Assembly (NCBI RefSeq): GCF_013155275.1
Contig: NZ_JABJXS010000018.1
Span: 1-42,804, forward strand
Direction: 5' to 3'
Source: Brenneria sp. hezel4-2-4
GTDB taxonomy: Bacteria > Pseudomonadota > Gammaproteobacteria > Enterobacterales > Enterobacteriaceae
DNA: 42,804 nt
How positions within the stretch are numbered: position 1 is the first letter of the stretch; each line of letters starts with the position of its first letter. Positions 17,351 through 26,076 of this stretch are shown here, piece after piece. A program made the translations under genes and the position numbers. The notes beneath the pieces were generated by a model. It was not told the DNA's origin. It was given only the letters and a program-made list of their open reading frames with translations, and ran no database searches.

Positions 17351-18665
17351 GAGCCTGTACATAAATTTGTGTAATTGCCTGATTTTGATATGTTCAATCC
17401 AGCATCAAATGAAGGTTAATTTATGGACGAAAAACAATTGCAGGCTCTGGCTAATGAACTGGCCAGAAATCTCAAAACCCCTGACGATCTCAGCCAGTTC
17501 GATCGCCTGCTGAAGAAAATCAGCGTTGAGGCAGCGCTCAACGCCGAAATGTCTCACCATCTGGGCTACGATAAAAACCAGGCCAAATCCGGCTCCAATA
17601 CCCGCAACGGTTATTCCACAAAGACCGTTACCACCGTCGATGGCCCTCTGGAGCTGCGTACTCCCCGCGATCGTGATGGCTCTTTCGAACCGCAACTGGT
17701 GAAAAAAAACCAGACCCGGATCACCGGGATGGATAACCAGATTTTATCGTTGTACGCCAAAGGGATGACCACCCGCGAAATAGCGACTGCGTTCAAAGAG
17801 CTGTATGACGCAGACGTCTCACCTGCGCTGGTATCGAAGGTCACTGATGCGGTGATGGAACAGGTTATCGAATGGCAGAATCGTCCACTGGATGCAGTCT
17901 ATCCCATTGTTTATCTTGACTGTATCGTCCTGAAGGTTCGGCAGGACAGTCGCGTCATCAATAAATCCGTGTTCCTGGCGCTGGGTATCAACATAGAAGG
18001 CCAGAAAGAACTGTTGGGTATGTGGCTGGCTGAAAACGAGGGCGCGAAGTTCTGGCTCAATGTGCTGACAGAACTCAAAAACCGCGGCCTGAACGATATC
18101 CTCATCGCCTGTGTCGACGGCCTGAAAGGCTTCCCGGATGCCATCAACACGGTGTATCCGGAAGCCCGCATCCAGCTATGCATCGTACATATGGTGCGCA
18201 ACAGCCTGCGGTTCGTCTCCTGGAAGGACTACAAAGCCGTCACCCGCGACCTGAAAGCCATCTATCAGGCCCCCACGGAAGAAGCAGGCCAGCAGGCACT
18301 GGAAGCGTTCGCCAGCGCATGGGACAGCCGCTACCCGCAGATAAGTCGGAGCTGGCAGACTAACTGGGCCAACCTGGCGACGTTCTTCGCTTACCCGGCA
18401 GACATCCGCAAGGTAATCTACACAACGAATGCCATCGAGTCGCTGAACAGCGTGATCCGGCATGCCATCAAGAAACGGAAGGTGTTCCCGACGGACGACG
18501 CAGTGAAAAAGGTGGTGTGGCTGGCAATCCAGGCGGCGTCACAGAAATGGACGATGCCGCTGAGGGACTGGCGTATGGCAATGAGCCGTTTTATTATCGA
18601 GTTCGGTGACCGCCTGGACGGTCACTTCTGAGAAAAGGCATTTACACAGAATCGTGTACAGGGTC
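17351..18665 (+). mobile_element. Complete IS256-family insertion sequence with 8-bp target duplication
   Basis: A 1315-bp element bounded by imperfect 29-bp terminal inverted repeats (17351-17379 and 18637-18665, 23 of 29 matching, outer ends GAGCCTGTACA and GACCCTGTACA). It is flanked by the direct repeat ACGATCCG (17343-17350 and 18666-18673), the 8-bp duplication usual for IS256. It landed about 15 bases beyond the end of the truncated relative, between the CBASS operon and the integrase gene. Confidence 0.9.
17423..18631 (+). CDS. IS256-family (Mutator-type) transposase
   Basis: A 402-residue transposase, full length for the family. The DDE residues are apparent: the first Asp in PIVYLDCIVLKVRQD, the second in ILIACVDGLKGFPDA and the Glu in TTNAIESLNSVIRH. 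The start (MDEKQLQALANELARNLKTP) lies inside the left inverted repeat boundary by about 45 bases. No frameshift or stop is seen, so the element is probably active. Confidence 0.92.
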   Translation: MDEKQLQALANELARNLKTPDDLSQFDRLLKKISVEAALNAEMSHHLGYDKNQAKSGSNTRNGYSTKTVTTVDGPLELRTPRDRDGSFEPQLVKKNQTRITGMDNQILSLYAKGMTTREIATAFKELYDADVSPALVSKVTDAVMEQVIEWQNRPLDAVYPIVYLDCIVLKVRQDSRVINKSVFLALGINIEGQKELLGMWLAENEGAKFWLNVLTELKNRGLNDILIACVDGLKGFPDAINTVYPEARIQLCIVHMVRNSLRFVSWKDYKAVTRDLKAIYQAPTEEAGQQALEAFASAWDSRYPQISRSWQTNWANLATFFAYPADIRKVIYTTNAIESLNSVIRHAIKKRKVFPTDDAVKKVVWLAIQAASQKWTMPLRDWRMAMSRFIIEFGDRLDGHF

Positions 18666-18710
18666 ACGATCCGTTTTCCACAGCGGATCGCCCTCACTGG
18701 ATAAATTCTG

Positions 18711-19922
18711 CTACAGCATTACTGCGCGTGCCGATTCATTAACTTTTCGCCCCCACCACTCCATAACCTCAACACGCTGCGAGAGATATGTGGAGCGGTT
18801 ATAAGCGGCCCGCGTCTGATTGGTATCGACATGCGCCAACACAGCTTCAATCACATCCGGTGAAAATCCGGCTTCATTCATGGCCGTACTGCCCAAGGCC
18901 CGAAAACCGTGCGATACCAGTTCTCCCCCCAGTCCCATGCGATGTAAAGCCTTATTGACCGTTTCACTGTTCATCGGCTTGCTACGCTTCCCTCTGCCGG
19001 GAAAAACGAATGCCGAGTGCCCGCTAAACGGTTTAAGCCGCTCTAGTAGCACCATCGCTTGCGGTGACAGCGGTACTTGATGTTCACGGCGCTTCTTCAT
19101 ACGCTCTGGCGGAATGGTCCAGAGTTTTTTTTCCATGTCGATTTCACGCCACATAGCCCCGGCCGCCTCGCCGGGACGAACCAATGTCAAAAGTTGCCAT
19201 TTCAGCAGATAGCGCGTCATCAGGCCCAGATTGGTCGTTTCAATGCGCTGCATTAGTTCCGGCAAACGTTCGGGACGAATGGTTGCCATATGCTGTTTCT
19301 TCGGCTTCTCAAACACCTTACCAATCGTGGATGCCGGGTTGGCATCAAGAAGCCCGGAATTGACCGCGAATACCATGATTTCATTGATACGCTGCGTCAG
19401 ACGGCGCAGGGTTTCCAGCGCACCACGTACCCGTACCGGTTCAAGCGCGGCGATCAGTGTGTGCGCTTTCAAGTCAGCCACAGCTATCTGTCCAATTACC
19501 GGAAAAACGTCACGCTCCAGTGAACGCCAAATATCGCCGGCATGAACCTCGGAAATACCGCTGTTTTTTTTAATGGCAAACCACCTCGTTGCCACATTAA
19601 CGAACAGGCTGTCTTTGGCTCTTTTTTCCTGCTCAGCCTCGTCCTGTTCCTGTTTTTTGGGGTCGATACCTTTGATCAAAAGCGAGATATATTCATCATG
19701 AAGGGTACGCGCGGCCGCCAGCGTCATGGAGGGATAATGGCCCAGCGTGATATTGGTACGCGTTGAGGAATTTGGTCGCTGGTAACGAAAACGCCAGATT
19801 TTCTTGCCCGTAGTCCTGATGGAAAGTGTCAGACCATGACCATCAGGCAGTTCATAATCTTTAGCGGCGGGTTTTGCTTTTTGTACTGTGACAGCAGAAA
19901 GCAGGCGGTGTGTTGCGGTCAT
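18711..19922 (-). CDS. int: P4-type tyrosine integrase of the ICE
   Basis: A 403-residue phage-type integrase with an N-terminal DUF4102 domain (about 1-90), a core-binding domain (about 100-200) and a catalytic domain. Catalytic residues can be read off: R249 in LTLVRPGEA, H338 and R341 in SHGFRALG, H364 in LAHVD and Y374 in RAAYNRS. The ATG at 19922 has AAGGAG eight bases upstream. Such integrases insert elements at tRNA 3' ends; this gene lies about 260 bases from the 3' end of tRNA-Asp and points away from it, the normal layout. It should drive site-specific integration and excision of the ICE at the tRNA-Asp gene. Confidence 0.93.
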   Translation of the reverse strand: MTATHRLLSAVTVQKAKPAAKDYELPDGHGLTLSIRTTGKKIWRFRYQRPNSSTRTNITLGHYPSMTLAAARTLHDEYISLLIKGIDPKKQEQDEAEQEKRAKDSLFVNVATRWFAIKKNSGISEVHAGDIWRSLERDVFPVIGQIAVADLKAHTLIAALEPVRVRGALETLRRLTQRINEIMVFAVNSGLLDANPASTIGKVFEKPKKQHMATIRPERLPELMQRIETTNLGLMTRYLLKWQLLTLVRPGEAAGAMWREIDMEKKLWTIPPERMKKRREHQVPLSPQAMVLLERLKPFSGHSAFVFPGRGKRSKPMNSETVNKALHRMGLGGELVSHGFRALGSTAMNEAGFSPDVIEAVLAHVDTNQTRAAYNRSTYLSQRVEVMEWWGRKVNESARAVML

Positions 19923-20009
19923 CGTTCACTCCTTAGTTGTCGTTAAAAAACCAAACGACGGGAATGGTGTAATGTCCTGTATCCGCAACCCTTTCTCAGC
20001 CACAAAACC

Positions 20010-20184
20010 AAAATGGCCTACGAAATTTCTCTTTCCTATGCGTAGGCCATTTTGTGGGCCATTTCGCGCCGGATACCCCGATATGCAGAGGGTATCATAG
20101 AGACGAAAAAAAACCGTATGCCTTTGACAGCGATACGGTTTTCATTCATCCAGAGATGTATAGGAACATCCCGGAATAGATAAG
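20010..20184. repeat. ICE end/attachment arm, copy 1 of a repeat shared with the other island
   Basis: These 175 bases, between int and tRNA-Asp, align with 42028-42188 beside the second tRNA-Asp. Shared blocks include AAAATGGCCT, GAAATTT, CTTTCC, GCGTAGG, GGATACCC, AGAGACGAAAAAAAACCGTAT and the terminator hairpin. An inverted pair AATGGCCTACG/CGTAGGCCATT lies within it (20012-20051) and could be an integrase arm-site or a hairpin. See the finding on the shared arm. Confidence 0.7.
20106..20143 (-). terminator. Terminator downstream of the aspV-like tRNA-Asp
   Basis: On the minus strand AACCGTATCG and GCATACGGTT form a stem with a T8 tail, about 40 bases after the tRNA 3' end. A near copy lies at 42111-42147. 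Confidence 0.75.
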
Positions 20185-20261
20185 TGGCGGAACGGACGGG
20201 ACTCGAACCCGCGACCCCCTGCGTGACAGGCAGGTATTCTAACCAACTGAACTACCGCTCC
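20185..20261 (-). tRNA. aspV: tRNA-Asp (GTC), aspV-like, ICE integration site
   Basis: A 77-base tRNA on the minus strand starting GGAGCGGTAG and ending GTCCGTTCCGCCA, with CCA encoded and anticodon GTC in the loop CTGTCAC. The sequence is identical to the copy at 42189-42265. It lies directly before dnaQ, as aspV does in E. coli. The 3' end faces the integrase and is the likely attachment core of the ICE; the other ICE end is outside the window. Confidence 0.95.
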
Positions 20262-20387
20262 ACTCGCGCTCATTGAGCGCGGGTTGAATACTAAGATGGC
20301 AGTGCTATTACGTCAATGGTTTTATAACTAAGCGCTTCTGTTTGCTTATAATTTCAACTGAACGTCTATTTCCCCAGCAAGCGAAGA

Positions 20388-21125
20388 CTACTCATTGCGC
20401 CATAGGCAACTGCCGCCTTTTTTCGCAATCAAATCCAGACGTTGTTCATGCAGTTGCAGTTCTTCATCGCTGGCGTACAACACCTTCAGAGCCGAGATTG
20501 GGCGGGTAATCCGCTGAATGCTTTCGCTTTCATTCTCCTGCCGCTGCGTTTCGCCTTCCATAGAGAACGTCAATGATGTCTGACCGCCCGTCATGGACAG
20601 ATAAACTTCCGCCAGAATTTCGGCATCGAGCAATGCGCCGTGCAGCGTTCGTTTACTGTTATCTATCTGATAGCGATCGCATAACGCATCCAAATTATTC
20701 CGTTTGCCCGGAAATATTTTACGCGCCATCAACAGGCTATCGGTTATCTTACAGAAAGTTTCCGTCTTGGGAATGTCCCGGTTTAACATCCGGAATTCAT
20801 AATCCATAAAGCCGATATCAAACATCGCGTTATGGATTACCAGTTCGGCGCCGCGAATAAACTCGAGAAAATCGTCAGCGATCTCCGCATAGGTCGGCTT
20901 ATCAGCCAGAAACTCGTCGCTGATGCCGTGCACGTGATAGGCTTCCGGATCGACCAGACGATCGGGCTTGACGTACACATGGAAGTGGCGCCCGGTCAGA
21001 CGACGGTTAACCACCTCAACAGCGCCAATTTCAATGATTTTATGTCCTTCATAGTGCACCCCCAGCTTATTCATACCGGTGGTTTCCGTATCCAGGACGA
21101 TTTGTCGCGTAATTTCAGTGCTCAT
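20388..21125 (-). CDS. dnaQ: DNA polymerase III epsilon subunit (3'-5' proofreading exonuclease)
   Basis: A 245-residue DnaQ. The DEDDh catalytic residues are D12 and E14 in VLDTETTG, D103, H162 and D167. The beta-clamp-binding motif QTSLTF sits at 182-187, followed by the linker and the carboxy-terminal segment that binds the alpha subunit. It proofreads in the Pol III core. The gene is divergent from rnhA with 55 bases between start codons, the classic dnaQ/rnhA arrangement with overlapping promoters. Length and order match Enterobacterales. Confidence 0.97.
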   Translation of the reverse strand: MSTEITRQIVLDTETTGMNKLGVHYEGHKIIEIGAVEVVNRRLTGRHFHVYVKPDRLVDPEAYHVHGISDEFLADKPTYAEIADDFLEFIRGAELVIHNAMFDIGFMDYEFRMLNRDIPKTETFCKITDSLLMARKIFPGKRNNLDALCDRYQIDNSKRTLHGALLDAEILAEVYLSMTGGQTSLTFSMEGETQRQENESESIQRITRPISALKVLYASDEELQLHEQRLDLIAKKGGSCLWRNE

Positions 21126-21180
21126 CGTTTTCGTTTATGTCAGACTTGCCATTTTCACCATAAGGAAGAGTCTACCAGAG

Positions 21181-21645
21181 ATGCTTAAACAGGTAGAGAT
21201 TTTCACCGACGGATCTTGCCTCGGTAATCCGGGCCCCGGTGGTTACGGCGCCTTGCTGCGCTATAAGCAGCATGAAAAAACATTAAGCGCGGGTTATCGG
21301 TTAACCACCAATAATCGAATGGAGCTGATGGCGGCCATCGCGGCGCTTGAAACATTAACCTCTCCCTGTGAAGTGGTATTAAGCACCGACAGTCAGTATG
21401 TCCGTCAGGGGATCACCCTTTGGATCCACAACTGGAAAAAGCGCGGCTGGAAAACAGCGGATAAAAAACCGGTGAAAAATGTCGATCTTTGGCAGCGCCT
21501 GGATCAGGCTATCCAACACCATACCCTGCGCTGGGAATGGGTAAAAGGGCATGCCGGCCATCCTGAAAATGAACGCTGTGATGAACTTGCCCGTAGCGCC
21601 GCCAGCGCGCCAACGCTTGATGACGTCGGCTACAAGCCCGAATGA
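21181..21645 (+). CDS. rnhA: Ribonuclease HI
   Basis: A 154-residue RNase HI that cuts the RNA strand of RNA-DNA hybrids. The ATG at 21181 ([21 protein letters not shown]) is the family start; an upstream in-frame ATG at 21079 would run through dnaQ and is rejected. Catalytic residues are D10 (FTDGS), E48 (NRMELMA), D70 (STDSQYV) and D134 (ERCDELA). The handle region is intact ([19 protein letters not shown]). It is divergent from dnaQ, and its stop lies close to the convergent yafS stop. Confidence 0.97.
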   Translation: MLKQVEIFTDGSCLGNPGPGGYGALLRYKQHEKTLSAGYRLTTNNRMELMAAIAALETLTSPCEVVLSTDSQYVRQGITLWIHNWKKRGWKTADKKPVKNVDLWQRLDQAIQHHTLRWEWVKGHAGHPENERCDELARSAASAPTLDDVGYKPE

Positions 21646-21652
21646 CCGGCGC

Positions 21653-22363
21653 TCATTTACGATAAACTTTGGTCGCGCCAACCGTGCGGCGCAAGGGGAC
21701 TTTACACAACCGGGTACGCATTGGCGTAAAGCTCAGCGGGATGGTTCTCTTACGTGCGACGATCAATGACAGGCAGCCGAATACCGGAAAATGCTTATTC
21801 AGTTTTCCCCTGTTTTGGCGCCATGGCGTTACCTGAAGGCTGGCGTGATGCACCACCTCATAATTCAACAAACTGAGCCAGTCTATCATCCGCATTTGAG
21901 TAAACATCCGCCCGCAATAGGGCTGTCGCTGGTTTAAACCCGGGATGAGTTTTGCAATTCCCAGCAGGCTCACCGGGTTGAAACTGCTCAATATCAGCCA
22001 ACCATCATCAATCAGCACCCGATCCACCTCCCGCAGGATACGGTGCGGATCGGCGGAGTAGCACAGCGTTTGCACCAGCAGGCAGGCATCAACCGATTTT
22101 TCAGAAAACGGCAGTTGATGCGGATCGGCAATAACCTGCACACTATCTCCAGCCGTCGCAACATTGACCTGATGCGCAATGGGGCAATCTTTTATCGTCG
22201 TTGCCGCACTCAATGGCCCGATTTTCAGCAGATGAAAACCGAATAGCTTCGGCCACCAGGGCAACAGCGCCTGCTCAAGCGATTCGCGGTAATATCGTCC
22301 CCAGGAGATGTCGTCCCATGAGCCGGGAACCGCAACAGTCTGAGATGTTTGTGCTGGCTTCAT
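21653..22363 (-). CDS. yafS: YafS-like class I SAM-dependent methyltransferase
   Basis: A 236-residue protein of the Methyltransf_11 type found next to rnhA and gloB in Enterobacterales. The middle has the acidic/hydrophobic PHQLPFSEKSVDACLLVQTL segment followed by HRILREVDRVLIDDGWLILSSFNP, the typical post-II and post-III motifs. The first glycine-rich loop is weak (LKIGPLSAA). The substrate is unknown. The ATG at 22363 is preceded by GAGGAAAG. It is divergent from gloB with about 40 bases between starts, so the two promoters overlap. Confidence 0.85.
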   Translation of the reverse strand: MKPAQTSQTVAVPGSWDDISWGRYYRESLEQALLPWWPKLFGFHLLKIGPLSAATTIKDCPIAHQVNVATAGDSVQVIADPHQLPFSEKSVDACLLVQTLCYSADPHRILREVDRVLIDDGWLILSSFNPVSLLGIAKLIPGLNQRQPYCGRMFTQMRMIDWLSLLNYEVVHHASLQVTPWRQNRGKLNKHFPVFGCLSLIVARKRTIPLSFTPMRTRLCKVPLRRTVGATKVYRK

Positions 22364-22405
22364 GTTCTATTCTTTCCTCAGGCTGATAGCAAAACGAGGT
22401 AATCC

Positions 22406-23161
22406 ATGAATCTTATCAGTATTGCAGCGCTTCAGGACAACTACATTTGGTTATTGAGTAACAAAGAAAAACAGTGCGTCATCGTCGATCCCGGCGAAGC
22501 GCAGCCGGTATTAGACGCGCTCGCCAAGCATCAGCTTGCGCCGGAGGCGATTTTACTGACCCATCATCATCATGACCATGTCGGAGGCGTTGCTGCGCTT
22601 GTCGAACGTTATGCGAATCTGCCGGTCTTTGGTCCGCCGGAAACCCAAAAAAGCGGGGCTACGATCATTGTTGAAGAGGGTGAGACGCTGTCATTGTTAA
22701 ATTCGGACTTTTCCGTACTGGCCGTTCCGGGCCATACGGCAGGACATATCGCCTATTATAGTCATCCTTATTTGTTCTGCGGCGACACGCTTTTTTCCGG
22801 CGGATGCGGTCGAATTTTCGAAGGAACGCCAAAACAAATGTATGATTCAATTGAAAAAATATCAAAACTACCTGATGACACGCTAATTTGCTGCGCACAT
22901 GAATACACCCTTTCAAATCTGGAATTTGCTCATGCGATCTGGCCTGAAGAGCCAACTATTAGCAGCTATCTTCATAAAATCAGGCAGATACGTGAAAAGT
23001 CGCAATCTAGCCTGCCGACAACCCTGGGGATGGAGAGAAAAATCAATCTTTTTCTTAGATGTTATGATTTTGATTTAAAAAGAAAAATATCATCAGAACC
23101 TGAGAACATAGAGAATTGGCAAGCTTTTTCGAAGCTACGTAGCAAGAAAGACTGCTTCTAA
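22406..23161 (+). CDS. gloB: Hydroxyacylglutathione hydrolase (glyoxalase II)
   Basis: A 251-residue metallo-beta-lactamase-fold hydrolase that releases D-lactate and glutathione from S-lactoylglutathione in methylglyoxal detoxification. The metal motif [10 protein letters not shown] gives H53, H55, D57 and H58; HTAGH and the later CAHEYTLSN supply further ligands and glutathione-site residues. The ATG at 22406 follows ACGAGGT. The last 60 or so codons are more AT-rich than the rest, but length and carboxy end fit the family. Confidence 0.95.
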   Translation: MNLISIAALQDNYIWLLSNKEKQCVIVDPGEAQPVLDALAKHQLAPEAILLTHHHHDHVGGVAALVERYANLPVFGPPETQKSGATIIVEEGETLSLLNSDFSVLAVPGHTAGHIAYYSHPYLFCGDTLFSGGCGRIFEGTPKQMYDSIEKISKLPDDTLICCAHEYTLSNLEFAHAIWPEEPTISSYLHKIRQIREKSQSSLPTTLGMERKINLFLRCYDFDLKRKISSEPENIENWQAFSKLRSKKDCF

Positions 23162-23231
23162 AGGTTTATGTTGTGCTAATCCTCTAATCAAAGTATTATT
23201 GCTCGTCTTTTAAGCGACTATTGACACACAT

Positions 23232-24602
23232 ATGAAGGCTAAAGCGATGATAATCGCCTCGGTCTTGCTGGTCGGTTGTCAGGTACCGCCTTACGATACC
23301 TCTCAACCCAAGCAGCATGCACAGAGTCTGTCTTCGGCAAGTCAAAGTGAAGCAGTAAGGTACGCAGAGGGTCGAGAGACCTCGGCGCGATGGCTGGATG
23401 ATGACAGCATCGCGCAACAAGATCTGTGGAACTTCATTGGCGACGAGCTGAAGATGGAGGTTCCGGATAACGCCCGGATCCGCGAGCAAAAAATGCGTTA
23501 TTTAAAGAATAAGAGCTATCTCCACGATGTAACATTACGGGCAGAGCCGTACATGTACTGGATTGTCGAGCAGATTAAGCAACGTAAAATGCCGATGGAA
23601 CTGGTACTGCTACCCATAGTGGAGAGCGCTTTTGACCCTCAGGCCACATCATCCGCCAACGCCGCAGGGCTATGGCAGATTATCCCTGGCACGGGGCGTA
23701 ACTATGGTTTGAAACAAAACCAGTGGTATGACGGACGCCGCGACGTTGTCGCGTCGACGACCGCCGCGCTGGATATGATGCAACGCCTCAACAACATGTT
23801 TGACGGTGATTGGTTGTTAACCGTCGCCGCTTATAACAGCGGTGAAGGTCGCGTCATGAAAGCGGTTAAAGCGAATAAAGCAAAAGGCAAACCAACCAAT
23901 TTCTGGGCGTTGGCGTTACCTCGTGAAACGTCAATCTATGTTCCAAAAATGTTGGCCTTGAGCGATATTCTTAAGAATAGCAAAAAATACGGCGTTAACC
24001 TGCCCAAACCAAACGAAAGCCGAGCATTGGCCAGAGTTGATCTTGGACAGCAGATGCAATTGACGCAAGCAGCAGAAATGGCTGGCCTGCCGTTGAACAA
24101 ACTGAAGAGCTACAATTCGGGCTATAAGCGTAATGTGACCTCACCCAACGGCCCACATTACATCATGGTGCCGAAAGCTCACGTCGAGCGCTTGAAGGAT
24201 TCACTGGCGGATAGCGATATCGCCGCGATCCAGCCAACGCGCCTGGCGCAGGAATCGCAGTATAAGGTTCGCTCTGGCGACACATTATCTACGATTGCCG
24301 CTCGACTGAATGTCAGCACAAAGGATTTGCAAAGCTGGAACAATTTACGCAGTGCAAATTCGCTGAAGGTTGGTCAAACCTTGCAAGTTGCTCAGGTGTC
24401 TGACGTTGACAACAGCAGTAAAGGCGGGTCAATCACCTATCAGGTTCGTAAAGGTGATTCGCTTTCCAGTATTGCCAAGCGTCATGGAGTAAACATCGCC
24501 GATGTTATGCGCTGGAATACGGTAATTAACAAAAATGCCAATATCCAGCCCGGCGATCGGCTGACGCTTTATGTCAGCAAAAACGCCCAACCGCAGTCTT
24601 AA
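23232..24602 (+). CDS. mltD: Membrane-bound lytic murein transglycosylase D
   Basis: A 456-residue lipoprotein. The signal sequence ends in the lipobox LLVGC with C16 as the lipidated residue. The transglycosylase (SLT) domain spans about 100-260, with the catalytic glutamate E131 in PIVESAFDP and the conserved AAGLWQIIPGT and AAYNSGEGRV motifs. Two LysM peptidoglycan-binding repeats follow (about 341-385 and 400-445, each YxVRxGDxLSxIA). It cleaves glycan strands from the periplasmic face of the outer membrane. The ribosome binding site is weak, but the start matches the family. A terminator follows at 24614-24643. Confidence 0.96.
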   Translation: MKAKAMIIASVLLVGCQVPPYDTSQPKQHAQSLSSASQSEAVRYAEGRETSARWLDDDSIAQQDLWNFIGDELKMEVPDNARIREQKMRYLKNKSYLHDVTLRAEPYMYWIVEQIKQRKMPMELVLLPIVESAFDPQATSSANAAGLWQIIPGTGRNYGLKQNQWYDGRRDVVASTTAALDMMQRLNNMFDGDWLLTVAAYNSGEGRVMKAVKANKAKGKPTNFWALALPRETSIYVPKMLALSDILKNSKKYGVNLPKPNESRALARVDLGQQMQLTQAAEMAGLPLNKLKSYNSGYKRNVTSPNGPHYIMVPKAHVERLKDSLADSDIAAIQPTRLAQESQYKVRSGDTLSTIAARLNVSTKDLQSWNNLRSANSLKVGQTLQVAQVSDVDNSSKGGSITYQVRKGDSLSSIAKRHGVNIADVMRWNTVINKNANIQPGDRLTLYVSKNAQPQS

Positions 24603-24613
24603 GCGTTTTACAT

Positions 24614-24643
24614 AAAAAAACTGCCTTCGCGGCAGTTTTTTTA
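24614..24643 (+). terminator. Rho-independent terminator after mltD
   Basis: A-rich flank, CTGCC and GGCAG stem with a TTCGC loop, then a T run; it could work in both directions. Confidence 0.8.
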
Positions 24644-24693
24644 TGTCCTGACTTTGCTTTCCATCACCAACGTCGCGTAAATTTTTATGCTAG

Positions 24694-25479
24694 CTAAAGC
24701 TGGAACTCAACTAGCAAGGGATTATGGTCCGACGCCTGCGTAACCAGAATGGAAGACTGAACAACCCCTAACTGCCGATAGAACACAAAATCCAGCGGCC
24801 GGCCAAACACCTTGCGACGAAAATCGTCAGCAAAACCGACCTCCTGCAAATCCATCTTCATAGCAAACCGATAAAGCGCCCTAATTCGGGGCTGACTCCA
24901 GGCATTGAAATCCCCCGCCATAATTACAGGGCCGCGATGATGGAACAACTGCTCCCCAATGGTTTCCAGTTGCTTGCTATACACTTCAACGCCAAAACTG
25001 AAATTCACCGCATGAATGTTAATCACCATCAACTGTCGGCCATCGGGCAATGAATAAACCGTTACCAGTGCCGATTTGGATAAACGCAGCAAAGGTTCTT
25101 TTTCCCGTAAGGGACAACAGTACATTGGCTGAGCGGCAGACAAGGTCATTACACCAGAAGGGTGCTGTGGCAAAATAATTGCGGGCACCTGATCGGTAGA
25201 AAGGTAGTTCGAGGTTGCAAAGCGAATAAGTTCCGGCGAGCTTTGTGCCTCCTGGAGTAAAACCAACTGCGTATCTTTACCAAAGTTCTGCAAAACAGAA
25301 AGCCAGTTCATTCTCTGTTGCTTAAAGATATTCCACACCATGACGCGTAAAACATCTTTCTCCAGCAGCAGTGGACCTGACGGCAGCACTTGCTCCAGAT
25401 GGCGCATGGTTCCAGGTGGAAAGATACGTTCTGCCGGCTGACCAGCTACATATCTCATCGCATATGTTTTTTTTCGCAC
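24694..25479 (-). CDS. yafD: YafD-like endonuclease/exonuclease/phosphatase-family protein
   Basis: A 261-residue EEP-superfamily protein closely resembling E. coli YafD. Shared runs include [51 protein letters not shown] and [11 protein letters not shown]; the GDFNAW and SDHNPL motifs carry the metal-site and catalytic residues of this fold. The start is a GTG at 25479, as the first residues align with the family start. Its true substrate is not established. In E. coli, yafC and dkgB lie between yafD and aspU; here the island boundary comes instead. Confidence 0.93.
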   Translation of the reverse strand: MRKKTYAMRYVAGQPAERIFPPGTMRHLEQVLPSGPLLLEKDVLRVMVWNIFKQQRMNWLSVLQNFGKDTQLVLLQEAQSSPELIRFATSNYLSTDQVPAIILPQHPSGVMTLSAAQPMYCCPLREKEPLLRLSKSALVTVYSLPDGRQLMVINIHAVNFSFGVEVYSKQLETIGEQLFHHRGPVIMAGDFNAWSQPRIRALYRFAMKMDLQEVGFADDFRRKVFGRPLDFVFYRQLGVVQSSILVTQASDHNPLLVEFQL

Positions 25480-25541
25480 GCCTCGCCTTGCTATAAATTC
25501 CGGTACGCCAATACACCTTCATAGATCAAAGGTACACTTCT

Positions 25542-25570
25542 GTTATAGAGATTGTATAGTAGACTTTCAA
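25542..25570 (-). promoter_or_regulatory. Candidate promoter of yafD
   Basis: On the minus strand TTGAAA (25570-25565) and TATAAC (25547-25542) are separated by 17 bases, about 60 bases upstream of the yafD start codon. Confidence 0.4.
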
Positions 25571-25644
25571 TACATGGCAGCACTAATACGACCAACGCAA
25601 TCGCAGAGTGTGAGAACCACGGCGAAGCCTCGTCGGGACTTTCG

Positions 25645-25674
25645 CAAAAAAGCCCTGAGCGTTAACTCAGGGCT
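25645..25674 (-). terminator. Stranded original terminator of the rrn/tRNA-Asp operon
   Basis: On the minus strand AGCCCTGAG and CTCAGGGCT form a strong stem with a six-base loop, ending in six T. It lies just beyond the tRNA-Asp 3'-end copy at 25685-25701 and points the way the rRNA operon is transcribed. It is therefore probably the terminator that followed tRNA-Asp before the island split them. Confidence 0.75.
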
Positions 25675-25684
25675 TATGAATAAG

Positions 25685-25701
25685 TGACGGAACGGACGGG
25701 A
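25685..25701 (-). repeat. 17-bp copy of the tRNA-Asp 3' end: far attachment site of the NRPS/PKS island
   Basis: Sixteen of 17 bases match the 3' terminus of tRNA-Asp (42189-42205 and 20185-20201); the single change alters the encoded CCA region. The match continues a few bases outward (AGTG) and ends sharply inward. It is in direct orientation with the intact tRNA at 42189, which is the signature of integration into a tRNA 3' end. Confidence 0.75.
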
Positions 25702-25892
25702 ATCTATCTTGTTGCTTATCTATTCTATGAAAGGAAAAAACTCGCCACATTCAGTCGTCGCTGTGAGCCAAGCCGAGTTGTATTGCAGACCATTTCGAAA
25801 GGAGTCTGCAAGCACGATTCTCGCGTTATTGCTCTAAGCGAGCGATTTTTTAGGCGCAGTATGATAACACCCGGATCGTTATGAATGGTTGT

Positions 25893-26052
25893 ATTATTAC
25901 CAATAATGCCCGAGTCCATCAGGAAAAAATGTACTGTGGACATACACCGATGGAAGCATTACATGATGAAAAACATATCTGGGCTGAAAAAAATTTAAGC
26001 CAGATGCTGTAATCTGACAGGCACCTGCATAAATAAGCGGTAACTGCCAGAT
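25893..26052 (+). pseudogene. IS481-family transposase carboxy end plus terminal repeat (left copy)
   Basis: The frame 25893-26012 reads NNARVHQEKMYCGHTPMEAL, then HIWAEKNL, and a stop. This is the typical IS481 transposase tail (NNERTHQGKMxxGRTPMETL). The 40 bases after the stop (26013-26052) match, in inverted orientation, 33 of 40 bases at 41527-41566. The rest of the element is lost. The sequence between the tRNA copy and this remnant (25702-25892) holds nothing that I recognise. Confidence 0.75.
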
Positions 26053-26076
26053 TAACTCTGAGTTAATATAATTAAA

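Noticed and set aside
17000..20184. CRISPR array
   Set aside because: No regularly spaced short repeats were seen here or elsewhere in the window; the repeats present are IS ends, tRNA copies and hairpins.
1..20184. A complete, transfer-competent ICE
   Set aside because: TraC, TraD, most mating-pair genes and the second attachment site are not in the window, and the left side is IS debris, so completeness cannot be claimed.
25684..25884. A 66-residue plus-strand frame beginning in the tRNA-Asp 3'-end copy
   Set aside because: It starts in the attachment repeat, has no ribosome binding site or family, and runs into the IS481 remnant in another frame.
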